From Caryophanales bacterium UBA4855 (GTDB lineage Bacteria; Bacillota_I; Bacilli_A; RFN20; CAG-826): a stretch of 64,000 nt of DNA. The notes under the pieces were generated by a model. That model was not told the origin of the DNA and ran no database searches. It worked only from the letters and a program-made list of their open reading frames with translations. The stretch spans positions 1-64,000 of the forward strand of contig DHEH01000001.1 of assembly GCA_002399785.1 (NCBI GenBank), given 5' to 3'. The stretch's first letter is position 1, and each line of letters starts with the position of its first letter. The position numbers and the translations under genes are program-made. Below, one piece after another: positions 8,520-16,108 of the stretch.

Positions 8520-11500
8520 ATGATTAATAAAAGTAAATGTGGGTTATTAGTTTTTTCTTCTAGTTTTGTATTGTTTACAATTGGATATAGTAGCTGGATT
8601 ATTTCTAGTACTACGTCTTTATCATCAAAAGGTGAGGCAACATATGATGATGGACAAAAAATTGAGCCTGTAGCTTATATTGTAGGAAAGGAAAGCACTC
8701 TATATACAAGTATAGAAAAAGCACTTGATGTTGCTATTAGTGGAGAAATTGTAACAATAATTCCCCCTACAGATAAAAATTATAACGATGAGACAAATAA
8801 AGTTGTGCCAAATAAAGTTGAATATACAATCAGAAGAAATTGTTCAATAAAAGAAGGTGTTTCTTTTGTTATTCCAACTGATAAAACTAATTTTAGTTCG
8901 GTTACAGATGCATCCACTTTAACAACATATATAAATTCAATGAAAGTCGACGTTGCTGATAGAGGGAGAGGAAGCAATAGTTCATATGCTAGATTTGCGA
9001 CTTCCAATTCAAATTACTATTTAAGGTCAACAATAAATATTGCTGATGGTGTCACATTAACTAATAACGGAACTTTACTTATTGGCGGATATATTAGTGG
9101 TGGTAATAGTTCTGGAGGATGTATTGGGCAAACTTCTCACAGTTATAGTCAAATATTACTTGGAAACAGTTCTAAAATAAATCAAACCAATTCAAATGCT
9201 AATACATATTGTTATGGATATATTTCTGAAAAAACCAAAAACAATTCTAGTTCAATAAACTTTGATAATGGAAATTTATACATTCCTTTAATAATTGATG
9301 ATTATAAAGGCTTTGCTTTTTCTTGGGCTATGACTAATGGAGCTATTGACACAAATAGATGTTCTCCATTTAACCAACTTGAAGTTAGAAACATTGATTC
9401 GATAGTAAATATTAAATATGGTGTTAGTGTTTACGGAAATATTGATGTTTATCTTTCTTATTCTTCTCAAAACATTAATACTGTGTTCGATAAGACAATT
9501 TCTTTATTAGGCACTGCCGATGCTTTTTTAATTCAAATGAATAACTCAACTTATTCCTCTTTAACATACAAATTTGATAAAGAAAGTTTGGTTTCAAATA
9601 TTGATTTTTATGGAGGCTTTAAGATGCATAATTTAGCAATGAAATTAAGCCAAAGCATTGTGACTGTTGATTTGAGTTCAACTAACACATATTTTCCTAT
9701 TTCTTATAGAATGAATATTAATTTATTAAAAGCAATCGATCAAACTCTTGCTACATATGATACAACCAGTCAAAGACTTAAAGTATTAACAGGCGGCACT
9801 TTAAATATTGGAACTGGATCGGTCCTCAACGGTTCAGAAATTGTTGTTTATAGCGCTTTTTATGATGGTTCCTTAGGAAATGGTAAAAGCTCAAGAAACA
9901 TGTATCCTAGTAATACTAGCTATCCTCTGAAAGAGGCAGGGATCTTAAAAATTTCAAATGGTGGTATTTTATCGACTACATCATTAGCAGGGACTGTTTT
10001 TGGCTCTAGTTCATCAATAACTTATACAAATTCTACAATAGATAGTAAAGAAGCTCGGAATTATAAAGGCTCGGGATCTATTTCTCCAGCATGGACTATA
10101 TCAGATTATTTGGAGATTAATGAAGAGCTACAAGTTGTCCCATTAACCAAACTGACAGATTCTGTTTCGCTCTCTGTTGGAATAAATACTTTTTCAAATT
10201 ATAATACGTTTTTACCTTCTTTCTCTATAAAAGCTAATGACAGCACAATCGAAACAACAATTACCAAGTTTCAAAAGGTTATTTTTTATGATTCTCTTAC
10301 TAATTATAGTTATGAGTTTATTAACAATGTTTATCAAGCTTATTATGGTTCAAAGTTTTATCAAAAAAATAGTTTAGTTCAATATAATGAGTCTAATTCA
10401 ATAATGGGCGTTATTAATAGTGTAGAATCAATTTCTAATAATAATAACGGAGTAAATGAATTTAATGTTCAAAGTATTACTTTAACTTGTACAACACCTT
10501 TATTTAACGGAAACATACCTTTATATCCTGGAAAAAATGTCACTTTATCAGCTAATGTTGTTGATATTAATAAGTCTTATAATAAAGTTTTGAGTCGGTC
10601 AAGTTCTGATAATAATATTGCCACTGTCGATTCTGATGGAGTCGTAACTGGGGTTGCTTTAGGTAACGTTACTATTAGTTGTGAATGCGATAACGTTGTA
10701 GGCACAATAAATTTAAATGTAATAGTCGAACCAGTAATAGAATCTATAGAATCAATTTATATTGCAGATGCAAACGGCAAATCTTCTCTTGTGGCTGCAG
10801 GAACTTCTAAGTTTGGAGGTGACACTACATCGGAATATAATGGTCAATACTCAAATGGTTCCTCTCCTGTATTTTCAGTTAAAATTAATCCGTCTACTGC
10901 CCCATATTCTTCAATTGTTTGGGTATTTAATGCATCTGATGTTGGAAGACAATATGTTAATGACAAAACTCAAAAGACTGAAACAATAACAGGCAGCACT
11001 TCAGTTACCGTTCATATTGTTTCTGGGTCAGGAGCAAGCGATGATAAAGCTACATTGAAGTGTACTGTAACTGATTTAGATGGGAAAACATTCACTTCCA
11101 CTTTTGTTATTAACCATAAAGCAGATGTTTCTGTTTGTATTTTGGCAGAAACAAAAATAACTATGTTTGATGGAACTTATAAGAATGCTATTGATGTTAA
11201 ACAAGGTGATGTGGCCATTGCTTTTAATCATTTTACTGGATGTTTTGAGCCATCTATTATCATTGGTAATGATCATGTAAATGAAAAAGAAAATTTTCAT
11301 GATATAATACATCTTTATTTTTCTGACGGAAGCGAAACAAATGCAGTATATGAACATGGTTTTTTCGATTTAGATTTAAACAAATATGTTTATTTTAGGA
11401 ACGATGATTGCCATTCATTTATCGGGCATAGATTTTTTGGAATCGTTTCTTCAAAAGATTTTTCTACTCGAATTGTAAAACTTAAAGATGTTAAAATAAC

Positions 11501-11840
11501 TAGAGAGTACACAAAAGTATGTTCTCCTGTAACAGCTAATCATTTGAATATCGTGTCTGATAATATGCTAAGTTTTGCTGGTGGATTAGCTGGATTATTC
11601 AATTTTTTTGATTATGATAAAGATACATTAAAATATAATGAAGTTTTTATGAAAAAGGATATACAAAAATATGGATTGCTTTCTTATAAGGATTTTGAAG
11701 ATTTTATGCCTAAAGAAATTTATGAATTGCTTCCTTGTCAATATCTTGCTGTTTCAATTGGCAAAGGTTTGATTACATTTGATATTTTCCACTCATATTA
11801 TGATAAATTCTGCAGTCAATTAATGGATAACTTTAAGTAA
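8520..11840 (+). CDS. Large surface protein with Big2-like and Hint domains, cassette copy 2
   Basis: An 1106-residue paralogue of the protein at 2892-5651. It has an N-terminal hydrophobic segment ending GYSSWI, then AYIVGKESTLYTSIEKALD, then a long Asn/Ser/Thr-rich beta-helix-like body sharing CSPFNQLEVRNI with copy 1. From about residue 655 there is a bacterial Ig-like (Big2) domain (LYPGKNVTLSANV, SSDNNIATVDSDGVVTGVA, GNVTISCE) and a second Ig-like stretch to about 865. Copy 1 lacks the Big2 signature. The Hint domain runs from Cys873 (CILAETKITMFDGTY...DVKQGDVAIAFNHFTG) to about H1008 and is followed by the conserved tail (YGLLSYKDFEDF, YLAVSIGKGLITF). AGGAG lies 12 bases before the start. 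It is probably an anchored or secreted adhesin-like protein; cleavage by the Hint module is unproven. Confidence 0.82.
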   Translation: MINKSKCGLLVFSSSFVLFTIGYSSWIISSTTSLSSKGEATYDDGQKIEPVAYIVGKESTLYTSIEKALDVAISGEIVTIIPPTDKNYNDETNKVVPNKVEYTIRRNCSIKEGVSFVIPTDKTNFSSVTDASTLTTYINSMKVDVADRGRGSNSSYARFATSNSNYYLRSTINIADGVTLTNNGTLLIGGYISGGNSSGGCIGQTSHSYSQILLGNSSKINQTNSNANTYCYGYISEKTKNNSSSINFDNGNLYIPLIIDDYKGFAFSWAMTNGAIDTNRCSPFNQLEVRNIDSIVNIKYGVSVYGNIDVYLSYSSQNINTVFDKTISLLGTADAFLIQMNNSTYSSLTYKFDKESLVSNIDFYGGFKMHNLAMKLSQSIVTVDLSSTNTYFPISYRMNINLLKAIDQTLATYDTTSQRLKVLTGGTLNIGTGSVLNGSEIVVYSAFYDGSLGNGKSSRNMYPSNTSYPLKEAGILKISNGGILSTTSLAGTVFGSSSSITYTNSTIDSKEARNYKGSGSISPAWTISDYLEINEELQVVPLTKLTDSVSLSVGINTFSNYNTFLPSFSIKANDSTIETTITKFQKVIFYDSLTNYSYEFINNVYQAYYGSKFYQKNSLVQYNESNSIMGVINSVESISNNNNGVNEFNVQSITLTCTTPLFNGNIPLYPGKNVTLSANVVDINKSYNKVLSRSSSDNNIATVDSDGVVTGVALGNVTISCECDNVVGTINLNVIVEPVIESIESIYIADANGKSSLVAAGTSKFGGDTTSEYNGQYSNGSSPVFSVKINPSTAPYSSIVWVFNASDVGRQYVNDKTQKTETITGSTSVTVHIVSGSGASDDKATLKCTVTDLDGKTFTSTFVINHKADVSVCILAETKITMFDGTYKNAIDVKQGDVAIAFNHFTGCFEPSIIIGNDHVNEKENFHDIIHLYFSDGSETNAVYEHGFFDLDLNKYVYFRNDDCHSFIGHRFFGIVSSKDFSTRIVKLKDVKITREYTKVCSPVTANHLNIVSDNMLSFAGGLAGLFNFFDYDKDTLKYNEVFMKKDIQKYGLLSYKDFEDFMPKEIYELLPCQYLAVSIGKGLITFDIFHSYYDKFCSQLMDNFK

Positions 11841-11854
11841 AGATAATTTAAAAT

Positions 11855-11873
11855 ATTTTGAAGCTTCCAAAAT
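11855..11873 (+). terminator. Weak hairpin after the Hint gene
   Basis: ATTTTG (11855-11860) pairs with CAAAAT (11868-11873) across a 7-base loop and is followed by a T/A-rich stretch. The stem is short and AT-rich, so termination is uncertain. Confidence 0.35.
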
Positions 11874-11929
11874 TTCTAATATTTATAATCGAACTTTTTA
11901 AAAACCAAATTACATTTTAAGCATTACTC

Positions 11930-11958
11930 TTGATAATTTAAACAAATGAATAAATAAT
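11930..11958 (+). promoter_or_regulatory. Promoter of the peroxidase gene
   Basis: TTGATA (11930-11935), a 17-base spacer and AATAAT (11953-11958) lie 25 bases before the ATG. A separate ribosome site (AGAAGG) follows, so this message has a leader. Confidence 0.5.
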
Positions 11959-11983
11959 AAAGACAACGAAAGAAGGTAAGAAT

Positions 11984-12844
11984 ATGAATATATATGATTT
12001 TAAAGTACAAGATAAGAATGGAAAAGAAGTAAGTTTATCTCAATATAAAGGAAAAGTATTGCTTATTGTTAATACTGCTACTAGATGTGGATTTACTCCA
12101 ACTTACGAAGATTTAGAAAGTATTTATGAAGAATACGGAAGATGTGGATTTGAAATCCTTGATTTTCCATGCAATCAATTTGGTGAACAAGCTCCTGAAG
12201 ATATTGAAACTATCGATGATTTTTGTAGAGTTAAATACGGAACTAAATTTCCTAGATTTAATAAGATTGATGTGAATGGAGAAAATACTGATCCTTTATA
12301 TACTTATTTAAAGAGTAAACAAGGATTTAAAGGTTTTAATAAGGATCATAAATTAACCTCAATTCTTGAAGATATAAATAATAAGAAAGATCCTAATTGG
12401 AGAGATTCTAGTGATATTAAATGGAATTTTACAAAATTTATAGTCGATATTAATGGAGAAGTTGTAGCTCGTTTTGAACCTACCGCTAGTAAAGAAGAAA
12501 TAGTTAATGTACTTGAACCATTAGTTAGTGAAACTAAATTATGTGATTTTAAGAAACCAGCAATCAAAGATGAAGAGAAGATTGAAAAAGTAACTCTTAA
12601 AGGTTTATCTTTAGCTATGATGACTCATTGTCCACACTGCAAGATGGCGGAAAGAATACTAGATAAAGAAAAAATAATTTATGATCAAATAAATTGGGAT
12701 GATCCAGAAGGACAAAAGATTATTGAGTCTTTAGGTATTCAATTAGTTCCTGTTCTTTTGATACCTCAAAAAGATGGAACTATTGAAATGATTAATGGCG
12801 AAGTTGAAATTAATCGTTATGTTCGTACTCATAAATTGAATTAA
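11984..12844 (+). CDS. Glutathione peroxidase-glutaredoxin-like fusion
   Basis: A 286-residue fusion. Residues 1-185 are a GPx/thiol peroxidase: NTATRCGFTPTY with the peroxidatic Cys (no selenocysteine), DFPCNQFGEQ with the catalytic Gln, and IKWNFTKF with the Trp/Asn of the tetrad. Residues about 205-286 are a thioredoxin-fold domain with a CPHC redox motif (THCPHCKMAERILD) and the cis-proline loop LVPVLLIP, most like glutaredoxins. The second domain could serve as the built-in reductant of the first. Family GPx proteins are usually about 160-180 residues, so the extra domain is real added sequence. AGAAGG gives a good ribosome site. It is flanked by strong terminators, so it is probably monocistronic. 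It probably reduces hydroperoxides in an anaerobe. Confidence 0.88.
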   Translation: MNIYDFKVQDKNGKEVSLSQYKGKVLLIVNTATRCGFTPTYEDLESIYEEYGRCGFEILDFPCNQFGEQAPEDIETIDDFCRVKYGTKFPRFNKIDVNGENTDPLYTYLKSKQGFKGFNKDHKLTSILEDINNKKDPNWRDSSDIKWNFTKFIVDINGEVVARFEPTASKEEIVNVLEPLVSETKLCDFKKPAIKDEEKIEKVTLKGLSLAMMTHCPHCKMAERILDKEKIIYDQINWDDPEGQKIIESLGIQLVPVLLIPQKDGTIEMINGEVEINRYVRTHKLN

Positions 12845-12872
12845 AAAATATATAATAAAAATTTAGTTATGC

Positions 12873-12903
12873 AAAAATTGTTCGTTCTTAACGAACAATT
12901 TTT
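12873..12903. terminator. Strong intrinsic terminator
   Basis: A perfect 14-bp stem (12873-12886 with 12890-12903, core TTGTTCGTT) with loop CTT is flanked by A5 and T5. It ends the peroxidase transcript. Confidence 0.88.
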
Positions 12904-12946
12904 AAATTAACAATATGTTTCTTTTGTCATATATTTTTTTGAAAAT

Positions 12947-12976
12947 TTGTCTTTTTTATGATTTACGACCTATAAT
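12947..12976 (+). promoter_or_regulatory. Promoter of HTH regulator gene
   Basis: TTGTCT (12947-12952), an 18-base spacer and TATAAT (12971-12976) lie 19 bases before ATG 12996, with AGAAGGA between. This is a conventional leadered start. Confidence 0.55.
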
Positions 12977-12995
12977 TTAAATAGAAGGATATAAC

Positions 12996-13316
12996 ATGAA
13001 TAATAAAGGAAACAGATTAAAAGAATTGAGAGAAATAAATGGTTTTACACAAAAACAAGTTGCTAATTTTTTGGAAGTTGACCAAAGTCTTATTGCTGAA
13101 ATTGAAAAAGATATTAGGAGTATCTCTTTTTCTTTGTTACAAAAATTGTTAGTTTTATATGGTCTTAGTAATGAAGATTTTATTAACGATAAAGAAGGTA
13201 AGCCAATTTCTTATGCGAATGATTCTAAATCTTTTACAAATTCAGAACTAAAAGCAATTAGTGAAATAAATCAAATTGTATTAAATTTGGAATTTATGGA
13301 GAAAATCAGTGATTAA
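12996..13316 (+). CDS. XRE-family HTH DNA-binding protein
   Basis: A 106-residue protein. Residues 5-60 are a Cro/C1-type helix-turn-helix (RLKELREINGFTQKQVANFL, VDQSLIAEIEKDIRSIS, LLQKLLVLYGLS). The remaining part is a short helical tail. Genes of this size and form often stand before an ImmA/IrrE-like metallopeptidase and act as its repressor partner; a short fragment of such a gene seems to overlap its end here. It could also be an orphan antitoxin. It has its own promoter and ribosome site (AGAAGGA). Confidence 0.82.
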   Translation: MNNKGNRLKELREINGFTQKQVANFLEVDQSLIAEIEKDIRSISFSLLQKLLVLYGLSNEDFINDKEGKPISYANDSKSFTNSELKAISEINQIVLNLEFMEKISD

Positions 13317-13416
13317 TGAACTAGATATAAATTCTATAGTCATTTTATATAGAAACAAATTTATGGCAAAGCAATCAGATGTTATTGATGTTTCTACTGT
13401 CATGATTTTAAAATAA
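13309..13416 (+). pseudogene. Short remnant after HTH gene, possibly ImmA/IrrE-type peptidase
   Basis: A 35-codon frame from GTG 13309 to TAA 13416 overlaps the HTH gene stop by 8 bases, as a co-translated partner would. It reads INELDINSIVILYR..., comparable in position and feel to the N-terminus of M78 peptidases, but contains no HExxH and stops at once. No continuation is seen in other frames before the next promoter. It may be a truncated gene or chance. Confidence 0.3.
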
Positions 13417-13489
13417 AATGCATTTCTATAAACATAAAAACAATTTATGTATAAATATATTATTTATGTATTTTTAGTTTTAAAAACAA

Positions 13490-13517
13490 TTACAAAGGTA
13501 TCTGTTAATAGTATAAT
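13490..13517 (+). promoter_or_regulatory. Promoter, predicted leaderless
   Basis: TTACAA (13490-13495), a 16-base spacer and TATAAT (13512-13517) are followed by exactly 6 bases to ATG 13524. There is no ribosome site. Confidence 0.6.
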
Positions 13518-13523
13518 AAAAAC

Positions 13524-14477
13524 ATGATTTCAACATACAAAACTCAGATAGGCAAAAAGAAAAGAATTTTTGAAATAGATTTTGTTCGTGGTTTTTGTAT
13601 TTTGTTAATGGTCATGGACCATTTCTTTTATGATTGGGGATATTTAATTAAAGATATTTTTAATTATAACGAATTAAATGTCTCTTGGATTGATTCGCTC
13701 AGTAATTTTGCTGGTAATTATTGGAATTGGTCAGTAAGAGTTATTGTGCGTGTTGTAGTGGTCGCCTTGTTTTTAATTACTTCCGGAGTATCTTCGACTT
13801 TATCAAAAAATAATCTCAAAAGAGGCTTAATGATATTTGGTGTTGGTTTATTGATGGATATAGGTTTCTTTGCATATTCAAAAATTGCTAATGCTGATAA
13901 TTACGTTCTTTTTGGAGCAATAAGCTGCATCGGAACATGTATTTTAATTTACTCTTTATATGATTTTTTATTCAAAAAAATTGATAAAAATAAAAAAATA
14001 ATGCCTTTTGTTTCACTAGCCATTGGTTTAATCATTATATTGGTTGGACATCTAGTGATTTGTCCTCGTTATCCTTATGCTCCTGTACTTAGCAGCAACA
14101 ATTTAAATTGGACTAACTGGTGGCAGCCTATAATTGGTTTTAAATATTTCGGAGATGATTGGTTACCTTTATTTCCGTTTTTAGGATATTTCTTTTTAGG
14201 TGCCGGAATTGGTGGACTTTTATACCGTAAGAAAAAATCTATCTTTAGTTATATTGAACCTAAAGTAAAATATTATTATCCAAATCGTTTAAGTATGGCT
14301 GACGATTTCTTTGCTAATAGAGTGTTTTATGGAATTACTCGTCCTGGTTATTATTTATTAAAAGGTATTGGATGGTGCGGACAATACACGATGTGGGTAT
14401 ATTTATTCCATCAGGTTGTTTGGATAATATTTATATCAATTATTATGCTTTGTTGTGGTTATACATTTAATTTCTAG
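13524..14477 (+). CDS. Membrane protein of the heparan-alpha-glucosaminide N-acetyltransferase-like (DUF1624) family
   Basis: A 317-residue polytopic protein with about eight hydrophobic helices. The N-terminal RIFEIDFVRGFCILLMVMDH is the hallmark of the DUF1624/YeiB-like acyltransferase fold: Asp-Arg-Gly at the start of helix 1 and a helix-borne MDHFFYDW with the conserved His. Such proteins are thought to move acetyl or acyl groups across the membrane onto sugars; the bacterial substrate is not known. It is followed after 11 bases by an acyl-CoA ligase, suggesting the two share a lipid or envelope task (inference). Translation probably starts on a leaderless message. Confidence 0.78.
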   Translation: MISTYKTQIGKKKRIFEIDFVRGFCILLMVMDHFFYDWGYLIKDIFNYNELNVSWIDSLSNFAGNYWNWSVRVIVRVVVVALFLITSGVSSTLSKNNLKRGLMIFGVGLLMDIGFFAYSKIANADNYVLFGAISCIGTCILIYSLYDFLFKKIDKNKKIMPFVSLAIGLIIILVGHLVICPRYPYAPVLSSNNLNWTNWWQPIIGFKYFGDDWLPLFPFLGYFFLGAGIGGLLYRKKKSIFSYIEPKVKYYYPNRLSMADDFFANRVFYGITRPGYYLLKGIGWCGQYTMWVYLFHQVVWIIFISIIMLCCGYTFNF

Positions 14478-14488
14478 GAGGTGTTGTA

Positions 14489-16087
14489 ATGAAATTTGAG
14501 ACAAAAACTAGTATTTATAAAGCGGTAGAAAACGTTGCATTAGCTTATCCTCAACGTATCGCTTTTTATTATATGAAAAAGAAGTTTAGATATAAAAAAC
14601 TTCTCGATAATATCAATTCTTTTGCTAGTAAATTAAAAGATTTAGGTGTTAAAAAAGATGACGTAATTACAACGGTTTTACCTAATATTCCGGAAGCAGT
14701 TTATCTTCTATATTCAATTAACCAATTGGGGGCAATTGCTAATTTAATTCATCCGCTAATGAAATTGGATCAATTAGAAGGCATTTTAGAAGAAGCTAAA
14801 TCTAAATTTGTATTTGTTTTAGATACTACATACGATGAATTTATTCCTTTAAAACAAAAAGGAATTAATGTTATCCCTTGTTCTCCAACTGATGAACTTC
14901 CTAAAATTAAAAAGATAATTTACTCTAAACTTAACGCAAGTAAATTAAGAAATGTTGATCAATGTTCGCTTAAATGTTGTGATTTTTTCAAACAGGAACC
15001 CCTATTAGAATTTGATGAAGATTATATGAAAGATAGCTTTTATTTACATAGTGGAGGAACAACCGGTAAAAGTAAAACAATTGCTTTGAGTAATTTTTCT
15101 TTAAATTCGCTTAATGCTAATGATCCACGGATTGTTGGAAAAGAAGATTTGAAGGGCTCCTATATGTTATCTGTATTACCAATGTTTCATGGCTTTGGAT
15201 TAGCTATGGGAATTCATGCCGAACTTTCACATGGTGGAACTAATATGTTGATGCCGAAATTTAATACTAAAGAAACAATTAAATATATTAAACAAGGTCA
15301 TATGACTATTATGATTGGCGTTCCTACTTTGTATGAAGCACTATTAAGACACAAATCTTTTAAAGGGTCTAAATTAAAAGGAATTAATGTAGCTTTTATT
15401 GGTGGAGATTTTGTGGCTCAATCTTTAATCGATAGATTTAATGAAAGAATGGATTATTTTCATTCTAAATGTAGAATGTTTGAAGGTTATGGATTAACTG
15501 AAACTGTAACTGTTTGTTCGGTTAATACTCATGTAAATCATAAAGAAGGTACTGTTGGTAAAACGTTACCAAATTGCAAAGTTAAAGTGATGGATTTGGA
15601 AGGTAAAAAAATACTTGGTTCAGATGATTTGGGTGAATTATATATTACAGGTGATACTTTAATGAATGGCTATAGATTTACTAATGAAAAACAACCATTT
15701 TATACTGTTAATGGTGTTACATGGGTAAGAACTGGTGATTTAGGATCGGTTGATAGCGAAGGATATATACATTTCAAGCAAAGGATTAAAAGATTAATAA
15801 AGGTAAACGGTATAAATGTATTTCCAAGTGAAATCGAAAATGTTGTTAAAAGAAATCTTGATGTCTTTGATTGCTGTGCTATCGGAGTAAAAGACGCAAA
15901 ACACGGAGAAATGGTTAAATTATTTATTGTTCTTGATAAGAATTGTAAAAAAGATAATATTGATGAAGAAATTTATGATTTAATTGTTAAACAATGTGGA
16001 ATTTATGCTAAACCAAAAGAGATTGTTTATGTTAAGAAATTTAATAAAACTTTGGTAGGAAAAGTTGATTATAAAAAGTTTGAATAA
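14489..16087 (+). CDS. AMP-dependent acyl-CoA/fatty acid ligase
   Basis: A 532-residue ANL-superfamily enzyme that activates a carboxylic acid with ATP and joins it to CoA or another thiol. The P-loop-like motif is LHSGGTTGKSKTIALSN; A5 is EGYGLTETV; A7/A8 are RTGDLGSVDSEGYIHFKQR and RLIKVNGINVFPSEIE; and the C-terminal catalytic Lys is in KTLVGKVDYKKFE. The length is normal. AGGAGG precedes the ATG by 7 bases. It lies 11 bases after the membrane acyltransferase, so it is probably the second gene of a two-gene operon. The chain length of the substrate cannot be read from sequence. Confidence 0.88.
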   Translation: MKFETKTSIYKAVENVALAYPQRIAFYYMKKKFRYKKLLDNINSFASKLKDLGVKKDDVITTVLPNIPEAVYLLYSINQLGAIANLIHPLMKLDQLEGILEEAKSKFVFVLDTTYDEFIPLKQKGINVIPCSPTDELPKIKKIIYSKLNASKLRNVDQCSLKCCDFFKQEPLLEFDEDYMKDSFYLHSGGTTGKSKTIALSNFSLNSLNANDPRIVGKEDLKGSYMLSVLPMFHGFGLAMGIHAELSHGGTNMLMPKFNTKETIKYIKQGHMTIMIGVPTLYEALLRHKSFKGSKLKGINVAFIGGDFVAQSLIDRFNERMDYFHSKCRMFEGYGLTETVTVCSVNTHVNHKEGTVGKTLPNCKVKVMDLEGKKILGSDDLGELYITGDTLMNGYRFTNEKQPFYTVNGVTWVRTGDLGSVDSEGYIHFKQRIKRLIKVNGINVFPSEIENVVKRNLDVFDCCAIGVKDAKHGEMVKLFIVLDKNCKKDNIDEEIYDLIVKQCGIYAKPKEIVYVKKFNKTLVGKVDYKKFE

Positions 16088-16108
16088 TAAAAATAAGAGG
16101 GATTTACG

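Noticed and set aside
11076..11357. Minus-strand open frame inside the second Hint domain
   Set aside because: It is a shadow of the well-conserved plus-strand Hint coding sequence with no ribosome site or recognisable product.
13432..13450. Hairpin ACATAAA/TTTATGT after the HTH gene as terminator
   Set aside because: The stem is only 7 bp of AT with no clear following T-run; it is within what AT-rich sequence gives by chance.
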